Positions 11,900-23,603 of a stretch of 64,000 bases of DNA are shown in pieces (the first letter of the stretch is position 1; every line of letters begins with the position of its first letter). The position numbers and the translations under genes are program-made. The notes beneath the pieces are model-generated. The model was given only the letters and a program-made list of their open reading frames with translations. It did no database searches and was not told the origin of the DNA. Source of the stretch: Lumbricus rubellus (lineage: Eukaryota > Annelida > Clitellata > Crassiclitellata > Lumbricidae); NCBI GenBank assembly GCA_945859605.1, contig OX243826.1, positions 242,001-306,000 of the forward strand, given 5' to 3'.

Positions 11900-12479
11900 T
11901 TGCGCTTGAGTTGCGAGAAGGATGTCGTGAACTGAGGAGAAGGGAGGATGGCATCCGCGTTCACGAAGCCTGGGTCAATCCAGGCGCGCCCTCTTTGTGA
12001 GTACCTTCGGGGAAACTAAGGATGCCACCAGCTGACCGAATTCATCAGAATCCCGGTCCACGCTCCGACTAGACCTGGAGCAGTAGCATACGCGAAGAAG
12101 AAGAAGAACTGAGGAGAATTACTGTTCTTTAATAATAATTTAGTGAGATGTCTTCTTTCTCTTCAGTGTCGACGTCATCATGTCAGGGTCGAGCTTCTTC
12201 TCCAGACACTTTATGGATGGATCCGCGAAGTCGTTCGTCTTTTGAGGTCCGTCAGAAGATGGCTCTCTATAATAATTGTTGTTGTTAGATTTTTGAATCA
12301 TAATTGTTGTTATTATTATTTTTTTTTACCCGAGGTATCTCCGATCCCTCGGGGGCCCGGAATTTCTGTCGGCGGGCCTGCGTGTCCATACCACCTCATC
12401 CTGGTCTCTCGTGCCTTGTCAGTGATATACACCACGTCTAGATTCTTCCTGATGTCGTCACTTCGTTTCATGTCTTTCA
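11900..12479. other. Spacer with fragments of two repeat families
   Basis: 12205-12300 contains GGATGGATC and GAGGTCCGTCAGAAGATGG, matching the interior of the element at 20038-20482. 12345-12381 ends in GTCGGCGGGCCTG, a terminus like that of the element beginning at 12488 but in the opposite orientation. No gene is recognised. Confidence 0.55.
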
Positions 12480-12487
12480 GTGATATC

Positions 12488-13511
12488 CAGGCCCGCCGAC
12501 AGAAATTTCGGGCCCCTGGGCAGGGAAGCCACGGGCCCTAAGCTGTCATTAGACTTTTTATAGCAACGTTTAATACAAAAAAGCAAATAGAAATAGCAAC
12601 AGTGCGGGTGCGGATGTACGATAATGCATAGGCTACATTTACGATTCAAATCAGTTCTTAAAATGTTAAGAATTTGTTTTCAAATAAAAAAAATTAGGAT
12701 ATGGCAACCCTTTCCGGATTTAACTTCAGCAAAAGCGTTTATGCTATCTTGGTAACCATTTTGTGATTTTTGTCTGGGAACCTTTAAAATGCACTTCGGA
12801 AATGCTCTTTTTATCGCCTGGTAAATTGTCCGTATGTCTTGGAGGACCGTTTCTTATGTTGTAGCCTAGTAATTCTATACGGTCTCAATCGTTTGTGTAG
12901 ACAAGGACCCTGGAGGCAGAGTGCCAGCGTAAAAACCAAGCATTTCACAGTTTCTATAATTTCAGGATTTCGTAAGTCTAATTTATAACCTAAATAATGT
13001 CATCTTCTGGAATTATGATGCCACACCACAAATATCATTCTCATCCATGATCCATTCGGCTATGATTTTAATTCACTCGAATTAACCGGTGTAAGAGTGA
13101 TTTACGGGCTCTGATTTGTCTTCTTTTGAAATCAGACAACGTATAGGGGCCTAATAATTAGCAGACGAGCGTTTTGAGACAGAACTGAGCGTGTCTTTTG
13201 GAAAAAAACCCTGATTAGGCCTAGTTATAAGGTAATGGACATGCAGGTACTTGAAAGTTGAAGCTGAAACAGTTGTAGCCTAGGCCTACTTGTGTGATAG
13301 TAATAATTATTAGGCTATTATTCAAAACGGCATAACTCCTAAGCTTTCTATAGGCTATTATAGTCACATAAGTGATTAAAGGTTGGGCCCACCACACGTA
13401 ATCAACAAATGAAATTTTTTATAACCAGTGTAGCCCGGGCCCCCTCCAGGCTCCTAAAAGTCGCCGGGCCCTTGGGCAGAGCACCCTCTGAGCCCCCTCT
13501 CGGCGGGCCTG
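12488..13511. mobile_element. Nonautonomous hAT-like element, CAGGCCCGCCGA termini
   Basis: The left terminus CAGGCCCGCCGACAG and the right terminus TCGGCGGGCCTG are inverted. Perfect 8-bp duplications GTGATATC lie at 12480-12487 and 13512-13519. GGGCCC-rich subterminal stretches occur at both ends. No transposase is readable in about 1.0 kb. The termini and the 8-bp duplication fit the hAT superfamily. Confidence 0.85.
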
Positions 13512-14636
13512 GTGATATCCCAAGTAGGTCTACACATCGCAGCATTCTCATCTCTGTTTCTCTGTTTCTTCCAGCAAACCCTCATCCCTTTTCGTTAACG
13601 CCCATGCATCTGCTCCTTATAGCATTACCGGTGTCCATTAATACGAGTTATCGTGATATTAGCAATTTAGCACCTATATTAAATTATGGGTATATAAGAC
13701 GAGACACAACATAATATTTGAGGTTTAGAAGTCAAATTTATTACAAACTTTTAGTCGAAATGGAAAATTATCGATAGAACTCTAAAATAGGCTACTAAGC
13801 ACGCTGTTGAACAGAGGAAAAAGAATCTAGGCTACCTAAAACGTTACCGGGATCGATCTCTCACATCCTCTCAGTTCCTAATGAGCATAAGCCTACACTC
13901 ACATAAACCATTGCAATTGTAATCGAAACGAGCAACTGGTGTAGCGAAAAGTTTTCATATAGGCCTAAACCAAACAGAGAAACCGAAGCGAAATCAATGC
14001 GTCCGCGTAAACAAACCAATTAGAAGAAAATTGGAAGAAAAATAATCACGAGTTCAGAAAAAACTGGGACAATATGAATAGACTAAAGCTACGACGTTCC
14101 AGTTCAGCAACCATACCGGTAGTAAGGTTCTGTTTCCAATTGATCAATAAGCTTACATGATGTTTAGCTTATACACGGGCAACGTGTGCCAAGATAAAAA
14201 AATACGTGAAAAAGCATATTATCTCACACATTGAACATTTTAAATGAAAATTTTACTCGTTTAAACCATCCTGACACAAGTGGCGTCTTATAAAGTGTGC
14301 ACATACGAATTCCATTACGATAAAAAATACAACGACATTAGATTAAGCCATAATTTCCATCTGACAAAATCTTTAAAATGTGCCACAGAAACCAACCGAC
14401 AAAAAGTCAAAGAAATTAAGCAAAAGCGAATATTGTCTAAAATTCACAGAAATCATTGAAAAGCTACTACCTAGAAGCCAGAAAAACTAGTCAGAAACGA
14501 TTACAGAAACCAGTTGTAGGTCCAACTGTATGTGGCAGCGGAAGTAGTACTAACTAACAGTCTGTAGTTGTATCAGAACACGGCAAAAGTGTAGAGACTG
14601 AAACAGAATCATGTGGACGCGGTCCTCAACTGCATC

Positions 14637-15091
14637 CTACATCCTCCCACTTTTATAACCTGCTGCTGGCGACTGAGCCTCCATCGGAATCTCATTGGAG
14701 TTGACTTGTTCTGTGTCCATCTGCGATCCTTCCACCATCTGTCTCTTGGCGTAGATGCAATGCATCCTGAAGCAGCCGAGGTTGGAAACATTCACGAGGA
14801 ATTGGCCCGGACAGTAAACGAGGATCCTGGAACACCCGGTCGCCCATCCGGATACAACTTTGACGCCCCAGAACTGGAGACAGATCTTGACGCCTGCCAT
14901 ACGGCAACGGATTGGGACGCAGATCGTCTGAGGGTAGCGGACTGAAATGGAAATGGTAGACGTTTAAGGAAAAACATTGGAAATCATTTTATTCAGACTC
15001 GAAAAAATAGTTGGCCCTCTTGTTGTTTTGGAACTCTCGCTTCAGCTCTCACTCTCTCTCTGTTTTTCTCGCTTTGTACGCATTTCTCCAT

Positions 15092-15128
<37 letters not shown>

Positions 15129-17550
15129 GTCTCTCTCTCTCTCTCACACTATATATATCGTGCCTTTTCCTTTTTCGTGAACCCCATCCTTCCCCCAATT
15201 TTTTAAAACAAAAACCGAGCATGAGACTTTGTCACATCTTAAGCTGCGTTGTAAAATTAAAAACCTTGCTTGCATGAATGGCAGGAAACAAAACCTTATT
15301 AGTAGGTCAGCAGTAATTAAGTCGCATTAATCTACAACAGTAATAATATTTTTCTTTTAACTTTGGTTTATTAAGAAATTGAGAAAAATTAAGGTATCAA
15401 CATAACGCATTCAAAATCCAATCTATGCACTAAAGATGCGTACCGGTAGGCTAACTATAGGCTACTATTATAGGCCTATATTCTATATACTTACAATTTT
15501 TACTTATAATTATATATTAAGCAGGTGATTTTCCATCCTTCTAGCTGTATCTGTCCTTCCTTTTCTCTGTGTTTCTGTTTGTTTTTGTTTGTAAGTTTTG
15601 GTGGATATTTGAATGTATATATGCGTGCGTATTGCCATGCATGTTTATTTCCACTTTTGTGTAATATGCTGTCCAATGTTCGTTCACATGTAGGCTATAG
15701 GCTACTTTGTACAGCCTACTTGTACGTTTGACCTAGATGTAGGCCTACCTGAGACATCTGTATTGATGACAACTTGACCGTCGATCCACAGTGTCACCCA
15801 CATCGAATTGGTTGGTCCTGAATACTTTAGCCTGATGCAATCTGAAACCAAAGGAATGACATAGTACAGTGAGAAAGATCAAATGCAAAACTTGCAAACA
15901 CTTGAATCTCTGTTGAAAACCATAGCAGATAATTCGTGATTTACGGCGAAATAGAACGCTTACTTCGAAGCCATATTTTCAGAATATTTTCAATTTACAA
16001 AAAACCCAATTATTTCGATAATTAGGCCTACTGTTATTTTTCTATCATCTGTGGCAACTTTATGCAACTAGTGAAAAGTATAGTTATTTTTTATAGAAGA
16101 GTTATTCCACCAAAACCAATGATACTGAAACTACTACTTCCAACACTACAACCAACACGATCACCACCACCATCACCACAACCGCCGCCGCCACCACCAC
16201 CACCACCACCACCACCACCACCACCACCACCACCACCACCACCACCACCACCACCACCACCACCACCACCACCACCACCACCACCACCACCACCACCACC
16301 ACCACCACCACTTCGACTTGGATCATGCGCAACATGGTCTGCTGTCTTATGCGATTGAGGCTACTAATTTTTTAGCCTCCACTGATATCACAATTGTTTA
16401 CTTTTACTCACAGTTGTTGTTGATGCCGAGCTTTGGGACGACAATGCGCTGGCAGCAAGTGCAAGTCGCTGCAGCACAAGAGCAAGAGGCCTTAAGAGGT
16501 GAATCTTTTTGTCCATCAACTTCCGCGACTTTCTCATCGACTTCCTCATCTAGTACAACTCCTTGCTGAACCTTTGACGCTATCTTCGCATCGTACAAGG
16601 TCTGGACTTTTTGAAGAAGTTCCTGAATTTCGTCAAGCGGTTCCAAATCGCTTGCTATGACAACGACAAAACACATCCAGGTTGTCTTCATGGTAAGGAA
16701 AAGAAAAGCTTTAGTCGAAATGAAGAAGTACATTAAAAAAGAAATGCAGACCACAACAAAACTTGTAGAAATTCAATTGAGTACAAAAGCAAATAAATCA
16801 GAAAGAAGGGTAACCGTAACGCTAAAAATACAATCTTCCAATTTTCACAACATTACATGAATCTGACAGGGAGCGTAGGCCTATTAAAGAAATGACGAGA
16901 TAATTATTTTGGAACAAGGAGGTAAATTACTCATTGAAGCCTCCCAGTTTATGAATTAATTCCCAAAGCAATGTAATTCTCTAGAAGCCTCTCAGTTCAT
17001 GAATTAATTCCCAAAGCAATGTAATTCTCTAGAAGCCTCCCAGTTTATGAATTAATTCCCAAAGCAATGTAATTCTCTAGAAGCCTCTCAGTTCATGAAT
17101 TAATTCCCAAAGCAATGTAATTCTCTAGAAGCCTCTCAGTTCATGAATTAATTCCCAAAGCAATGTAATTCTTTAGAAGCCTCCCAGTTCATGAATTAAT
17201 TCCCAAAGCAATGTAATTCTCTAGAAGCCTCCCAGTTCATGAATTAATTCCCAAAGCAATGTAATTCTCTACCCACCAAGTCTCCAACTAAAAGACACCT
17301 CACATAATAGTAACTCTGCCACTCTCACCCTTTGGAAATAGGAATCGTAGCCCTGAACCTCCTTATTTTGAAATTTGAAGCCTAAGATTAAATAAAAAAA
17401 TCATTCCTACTCTTGCGTTAGACAGAAAACGATCTGAAATGTTAACTTACGAGGTGAACGTTCGAAGTCATTCTCTGCTGAGACGAGACTCAGAACGAAG
17501 ACAACGACGAAGACGCAGCTGGTTATTGAGAGATTCTTCAGCAGAGACAT
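14637..17550 (-). CDS. Gene B: secreted Cys-rich protein, DUF4773-like
   Basis: The coding exons are 17550-17451, 16654-16412, 15841-15749 and 14941-14637 (741 nt, 246 aa), all in phase 1. It is the closest paralogue of A, and most of the last exon is nearly identical. The signal peptide starts MSLLKNLSI and ends LVSA at residue 25. The helix LDEIQELLQKVQ is followed by an acidic stretch (DEEVDEKVAEVD) and the cluster CSCAAATCTCC. Exon 3 encodes YCIRLKYSG. The last exon has TICVPIRC, KICLQF, TGC, VYC and LGCFRM, so it shares the two extra cysteines of A. The tail ends GYKSGRM, four residues longer than A's. A 5'UTR segment reaches the acceptor at 17594-17595. Extracellular location is inferred from the signal peptide; the function is unknown. 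Confidence 0.85.
15030..15150. repeat. (CT)n / (CTGT)n tract in intron 3 of gene B
   Basis: A pyrimidine-rich run of CTCT and CTGT units just upstream of exon 4. Frames across it are artefacts. Confidence 0.85.
16160..16312. repeat. (CCA)n microsatellite in intron 2 of gene B
   Basis: About 150 bp of CCA triplets at the same intron position as the 360-bp tract in gene A. The length difference arose after the duplication. Confidence 0.95.
16935..17270. repeat. 48-bp minisatellite, seven copies, intron 1 of gene B
   Basis: Units begin near 16935, 16983, 17031, 17079, 17127, 17175 and 17223. Each contains AGCCTCYCAGTT, ATGAATTAATTCCC and AAGCAATGTAATTCTCT. The copies differ by only a few bases. 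There is no comparable array in intron 1 of gene A, so the expansion is recent. Confidence 0.95.
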
Positions 17551-17972
17551 CGTAGCAACTTACTGTCGTAGGAGACTCAAGACAAAAACGAACCTGAAGC
17601 ACATATCAAACACAGTTAATTGAATGGAGCACGATCATCATGCACTTTACATGTGATACATTAACTAAGTCAGCCATAAAAACACTGAGTACAAAAAAGC
17701 AAATTTGTGAAAACCGCGCATTCTTTTCTGCCTGTCAAATCATCAAACAGCATCACTTCACGTTGCACAGTATTGCAATAGGCTTCAATAGATCTACTCA
17801 AAAAGGTAGGCCTATTCTTGAATGCTTACATGTATATCTTAGAGGCAACTCGATTCTGACGATGCTATAGAAAGTATCGTGAATACAAAGTATAATGGCA
17901 TATTTGTTGTCTGCCAGCAGACAACATAGATGTCATAGTCGACGAATGAAAAAATTAGTCTCTGATACTCAC

Positions 17973-18081
17973 GAAGCTGTGCACTCTCTTCTGAATGCGA
18001 ACTGATCACCAAGCTGAACCTTTCTCAAACGAGACTGAGGACTTCGACATAACTACCTGGCAGATCATCTGAATTTATAGC
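17973..18081 (-). promoter_or_regulatory. Gene B promoter and noncoding first exon
   Basis: On the minus strand a CTATAAATTC box at about 18081-18072 precedes a leader ending at donor GTGAGTATCAG (exon end 17973). It should join the acceptor AG at 17594-17595 in front of coding exon 1. The arrangement and sequence match gene A. GTTCCTGTTAGGTTGG lies about 70 bp further upstream (about 18146-18161). Confidence 0.6.
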
Positions 18082-19146
18082 GAAGATCCGCTGGAGCATA
18101 TCCTAGTTAATCAATGGATCATTGAGTTCTCGGTAAAGAAAAGAAGTTCCTGTTAGGTTGGAATTGGCAGGCTGTGATCAAGCATGCCTCGATGCTTCGG
18201 AGAAAAAAAGATCATGGGTATCTATGTCTCGTGCTGGTATGGCTTCACAAGGGGGTCTGGTTTTTTGCTATTGCATCTGGGCTTTGTATTTCGATTCGTT
18301 ATGCCTGCCTGCAGTTTTAATCCACCACGTGATAACGCCTATTTTAATTGGAAAAAAACTTGTTGAGGAATAAATATAATTAGGGGCCTCTTGATTAAAG
18401 GACTGTTTGTTGAATTCCTGTTCTACGTAAGTTCTTGCTAAGGTCATTTACACCAGATGTCCCCCGACCTTCGTTCTATCCTGAAGCTTTGCCAATCATG
18501 GCTGAAGCTGAGCTCCTCAAGGATATCCTATTTTGATTCTATCGCTGCCCATCTCCACCCAATCAGCATCTGTGATTTCCGCTATAATAACATCACGTTC
18601 TTTCCACAGCTTGATCTGTCTCAGGTTCTCTTCTCACACAAAAACCAGACAAATAAGTCTTTTCAGCGTCGGGTCCATGCAAACCTTTGTCTTTAACCTA
18701 GTGATGTTAAGGGCAACTACACAGAGCTTTACATGTTTAATGTAACATTCGGAAACATTTATGCGCTATTTTTGCATCTGCCAATAACTCTTTAACTGAA
18801 GTTTGAGTTAATACAAGAACCAATCGAATCTGTATACGTGATTACAAATGTCCGAAATAAAAGCCAAAACATTGATTTTGATCAGAACTTGACCTTTTAA
18901 CTCCCTCGACTAAGCTCGACCATTGAGTAAGCTTATAATAGGCCTACACTAGCGCAATGGAAGCTACACGTAGGCTATGAGCTACAATCCTTGTGCGGAT
19001 ATCCTATCATTAATAACTTCCGTTTAATAAACAATAAACATACGCGTTTTGCTAATTAAACTGATTGTGTTGCGTCTATTATAATGGATTAGGGCCTGGC
19101 AGCCTGCTACCAATATCTGCTCGTGAAGCTACCAGTGGGCAGTTGA

Positions 19147-19399
19147 CATAGGCGTACGGGAGATTTCAGCTGTGGGGGGGGGGGTCAAAGATTGAACTTC
19201 TGCCCGAAAAATATATCCGTCAAAAAAGTCGACGACCTTTTTTGTCGTTCGGGTCTGTGTTTGCCCGAAAAACCAGACTTGCCCGAAAGTTGACGACCTT
19301 TTTTAATCATTCGGGTCTGTGTTTGCCCGAAAAACCAGACTTTCCCCAAAACTTGGGGGGGCATTTTACCTCTCTGGACCCCCGCCTCGTACGCCTATG
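19147..19399 (-). mobile_element. hAT-type MITE, CATAGGCGTACG family, copy 1
   Basis: The inverted termini CATAGGCGTACG and CGTACGCCTATG are flanked by perfect 8-bp duplications GCAGTTGA (19139-19146 and 19400-19407). The interior repeats TTTGCCCGAAAAACCAGACTT twice. It is in the opposite orientation to the copies at 26011, 53889 and 61065. There is no coding capacity. Confidence 0.9.
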
Positions 19400-20037
19400 G
19401 CAGTTGACTATCCAGTTGCAATTATGATCAGCTGTCATTCGTAATTCCTATTGATTAATTTGCTCGGATTAATTCGGAAATGTTGAATGAGTTAGTCTCC
19501 GATTTCGACAGAAAAGAGGCATCTCAATTAAATTTCGAGCTCTGTTTTTTCATTTCAGTAAATTCAACAATTAATCTCTCTGCGCTCTGTCAATAATTGT
19601 TATTGCTTCCGAAGAATAGATTTAGCTACTGGATTTAGCTACTGAGAATATAGGGGCTACGCCGTTTGGGGTCAATGCCAGTTCTACGCCCATGACTCCT
19701 TGTCACTACTCTTCTTCGTCGCTATGAAATAAGAACATTCAGAACAACGTGACTGCCTGATGTGTTGAGCTTGTCGTTTGTGCTGTACGTGTCTGCGAAG
19801 ACTGTCACCTCTGGTAACTCTTCTAGTTGTGTGGAGTGTTTGATGAGATTGGACCATTTTTCCGGATTAAAGCAATCAATTGGGCAAATACATGATTGTA
19901 GGCTATCCATTTTGTTAACCAGTTCATTTTTAAATTTTAAGCCCGTTTTCAGCGGATATTCTCGGGGCAAACGGGTAAAAGATTAACTGGTTTTTTACAA
20001 GTAGTTTTGTATGTGGAGTCAGTGTAGTCTTTGTGTA

Positions 20038-20482
20038 TCGACTTCCGCCCTTATTTCGTTGCTCAGTTAGTCGATCGTCAACCGTGTCATGTCGTTGTCA
20101 ACACCGGTCAACGCCGGTCAACGCCGGTCAACACCGGTCAACGCCGGTCAACGCCGGTCAACACCGGTCAACGCCGGTCAATGCCGGTCAACGCCGGTCA
20201 ACGCCGGTCAAGCCTCTGTTCGTCCGGTCAGAGTTGACGGATGGATCGTCGCAGTCGATCATCTTGAATTATGCGGCGTCTCTAAGGTTTCCGACATCTT
20301 TGAGGTCCGTCAGAAGATGGTTCTATATTTTTGTCGTTTTTTTTAAAAATTACAATTATTTTTTTACAAGTATAGTAGCTTAGATCTCTAGGAATGTAAA
20401 ATAAAATAATAATAAATTATTATTTCAATATTATTTTTATTATTATAGTAAACTAGAGCAACGAAATAAGGGCGGAAGTCGA
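20038..20482. mobile_element. TIR element carrying an internal 10-bp satellite
   Basis: Inverted ends TATCGACTTCCGCCCTTATT... of about 29 bp lie at 20036-20064 and 20456-20484. TA at each end is probably the duplicated target. The interior holds an ACRCCGGTCA array (20101-20210), then a GGATGGATCGTCGCAG segment shared with 12205-12300. No transposase. The TA target suggests mobilisation by a Tc1/mariner-type enzyme, which is an inference. Confidence 0.8.
20101..20210. repeat. 10-bp minisatellite, 11 copies
   Basis: Consecutive decamers ACGCCGGTCA / ACACCGGTCA (one ATGCCGGTCA). All three forward frames are open here only because of the repeat. Confidence 0.97.
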
Positions 20483-20774
20483 TACCAATTCTTTAGGGTG
20501 GAGACATGTTAACTTTCTGTCCTGCGTCGATACACGATTGGGGGACGACTTCTTCTGTGTGTTGGACCTTTCTTTCAGTCCAGGTGCGGTGAATAAACAC
20601 TTCGAGAAGAGTTTAATGACCAAAATAATAGTAGGAGTTAAGTATGGATGTATGCAGGCGCTTTACCAGTTGCAATGGTTGTACCATTTGATGCGAATTG
20701 TTAATGGTGTTAATAGTGTAGAGGTTCTTTCATAGTTAGATCTTAGCTGATCAGCGTGTATGAACAGCTGCGAC

Positions 20775-21264
20775 CAGGGCCGTCTTATGGTCATCGTAGG
20801 CCCTAGGCACTTTTGCATATTAATCTATTCGTAGGCCCTTAGATCTATATCCGTCTCAACTCTGTTTTAGGCCTAATTCAAATTGCAACACATTTACATT
20901 ATTTCTTAAAATTATGCTAGACCATGTTTTGTGAACGTATTTCAGTTTTGATTTTAAAACTCAATCTACTTTTTGTAATAATTATTTATATCCGCTAAAT
21001 GTAGTATTTCCGGTTTCCGATTTTCGAATTTCGGTTAGCGGCGTTTCGGTCTAAACTCTAACTAATGTTACTGTTTCATTGGCTAACTCTAGCCTTGAAA
21101 AAAGTTAGCAAGTTTTCGTTTTCTGTTTGTTTTTTCCGGCCATTGACCAATCACTGCATTTATATTTTAGCCTAATATTTTTTTCTCAGGATTTCGTGGG
21201 CCCCTAAAAAGTTCGTAGGCCCTAGGCACAGTGCCTACTGTGCCTACTGGATAAGATGGCCCTG
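20775..21264. mobile_element. Nonautonomous hAT-like element, CAGGGCC termini
   Basis: The termini CAGGGCCGTCTTAT (left) and ATAAGATGGCCCTG (right) are inverted. Perfect 8-bp duplications GCTGCGAC lie at 20767-20774 and 21265-21272. Subterminal GTAGGCCCTAGGCAC occurs near both ends. No transposase. Confidence 0.88.
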
Positions 21265-22356
21265 GCTGCGACACTGAAGAAGTTGCAGTTTGCAAAATTT
21301 ATTTTAAATTATGAATTGGTAACAATCTGACTTTTTACCGTTATGATTTTTCTTGGATGTATTCTACAAGTTGGTTGAGTGAGGCTATTGTTGACATTGC
21401 ATGTTGTTGTTGTTGTTGTTGTTGTTGTTAAATTCGCTACTGGTTGCACTTTGCAACTGCCAGTCCCAAGCCTGGATAAAAGAGAAGGGCGACGATACTA
21501 ATCATCACTGAGATGGTAGTGTCTTTAAGCAACAACAAACCATGTTGTTGCTTTTGTTCGATAAGTTTAGTAGATAAAGCCTACGTTTACATGATTGGTA
21601 AATGACTTAGCCTACTTACTGAATGGCGATGACTATTTAAATACGAATTTATATTAGCTTTATCATTTCAATTCTATCATATACTATGATAGAATTGAAA
21701 TGATGAAGCTGTCTGTACAAATAAATTATGTTGAGAAGTTGATGAAATTGTTTTTACTGCAATTTGTTCTTCATGACCTTCTTTGCCAGTGACAGATCAA
21801 ATGTCCGATGATGCCATTGCTCTTCTTGATGCTCATGAGCTCTAGTTTGAATTATTTTCAAAATTAATAATCCAACCTGAGCATCTTTTTAGTATAATTC
21901 AGCTTAAAGTCCGTCGTATCCATGACATGATGATTATTACTATAATTATTATTATGATTATTACTGATAAGATGTTTATTAGGCTACTTTCAAATCTGCT
22001 GCCCTTACTCCACTCCTTTTCTGACCCAGTCATATCAACACAATGTCTTAGGTCCTATCAGATTAAAAGATGTTCTGGTCTTCGAGTGTCACACTCAGGC
22101 CTTCTGGTATTCTGGATTTCTGTTATTCTGGAGAACAGTTTACTGGTGCAAAGCTCTCCAATAAGTAATTGTCCAGGTCTGTGAGTTCTGTTGCTTCTCA
22201 ATGTTATCAGTGCACAATTGCACATGTGTAATAGCATAAGACTCATCTGTTTGAATTGGTTAAAGAATCGCATCCTGTTTTGTTGTCACACTGCGTTTAG
22301 GATTTCTACCAGACTTCTTCAACTTCTTGTTTTCGCCCACTGTATTTAGGTATACG
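21265..22356. other. Intergenic, no gene recognised
   Basis: Contains a short GTT run (about 21405-21430), a fragment GTCCCAAGCCTGGATAAA (about 21462) like that at 5412, and a 19-bp perfect inverted repeat at 21663-21703. The frame at 21927-22184 has no supporting features. Confidence 0.5.
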
Positions 22357-22360
22357 TTAA

Positions 22361-23344
22361 CCCTCGGGCTACCAGAGGGGGGTGTGGAATCCAACCCCCC
22401 CTAGGTTTTTCCCAAATCAAACTTTTTTCGTTTGGAACAAAATTTTGACGTTTTAGGTAGCTGTAGAGGATTAATTTGCACACATGTTGAGCTAAAATGT
22501 GTGATGATATACCATACCATTCAAAAGTTATACCCGATATAGTCGATATACCCTAGGCACCAGAGGGAGTGGATACCACCCCACCTTAGATTATCGGCTG
22601 TATCTTATCCGTCCTTTGACATGAAGAGACACAAATTACACCATTCTGTAGAGGGAATGTGGGGCTACATTTCCATGCTCAGTGAGTTGTCTTTGGACAA
22701 CCGGAAGTGCTCAAAATAAATTAAAATATAAATAAAGGTGTTTTATTTTCATAAAATATTCATGTTTTTCCTATTAAAAATTAATCATATTTTATTTTTC
22801 AAGAGAAATAAATTATGTCATTCTATAGAGGGCATTTAGGGCTATTTTTATACCAATTAATTTGACATTTGATGACCGAAAGTGCTCAAAATAAATTTAA
22901 ATGTGTGAAAATGTTGTGGTTTTTTTACAACGCAAACCGATAAGTCTGCGTAAACGTTTTTCAGCAGCTAATACGTGTTTTTTTCTTGTTATTGTAATTA
23001 AAACTAACTTATTACTAGTTTTTATAGTTGAATATTGGACTTTATTATATGTAAACTATTTTTAATTAAATAAATTATGTTAAAAACACACAGAATCTAA
23101 TATTTTGCTTATAAATGCGAAAGTATACATTTTGTGGAATCGACGGGTGCCTACAGTAAAAAAATTCATAACTTCGGGGTGCTTTCATATATTTTAAACC
23201 TAAATATACCACTTTGTGCAGAAATGAATGCTGAGTCCATTGGTGTATTACAAGTTATGATATCTCAAACCAAACCCAAAATCCAGGGCCCTAACCACCC
23301 CCCTTTGGTAGTCAGTGTTACAAAAAAGCTTGGTAGCCTGAGGG
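22361..23344. mobile_element. Nonautonomous piggyBac-like element
   Basis: TTAA at 22357-22360 and 23345-23348 flanks the inverted ends CCCTCGGGCTACCA and TGGTAGCCTGAGGG (one mismatch). A TTAA target with CCC-starting ends is characteristic of piggyBac. The 984-bp interior is AT-rich, contains GTGCTCAAAATAAAT twice and has no transposase. The frame at 23134-23439 runs through the right end and is not supported. Confidence 0.8.
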
Positions 23345-23603
23345 TTAATTATTGTATTTATTTCCATCATACAGAAGGAACAAAGCTACAAGTTACAAAG
23401 ACAATGGCCAGAGTAGACCCTACATCTGCTAAAATTTAGCAGAACTACATACGAAATTTATTTATTATGTAGTTAAGCTTTTTCAACTATAGGCCGACCA
23501 TGTTGAGACCTAGTCTTACTTGAATTGACCAATCCTGAAGTGTCATGGGTCGAAAGCTAGTATAGCCGTCGAAATTGTATTTATCGTGTTGATATTGTTA
23601 TCG

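Larger units (their letters stand above)
13790..20035. repeat. Segmental duplication, unit 2 (gene B cassette)
   Basis: This unit corresponds to about 841-8600. It carries gene B, its promoter and its flanks in the same order and orientation as gene A. Its right end is interrupted at 20038 by a TIR element. Unit-specific differences are a 48-bp satellite in intron 1 (16935-17270) and a small element at 19147-19399. Confidence 0.8.

Noticed and set aside
16935..17270. Regular 48-bp repeats resembling a CRISPR array
   Set aside because: There are no unique spacers; the whole unit repeats, and it lies in an intron of a eukaryotic gene.
20101..20210. Decamer array as possible operator or origin iterons
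   Set aside because: It sits inside a TIR element; nothing else suggests a replicon or a regulator.
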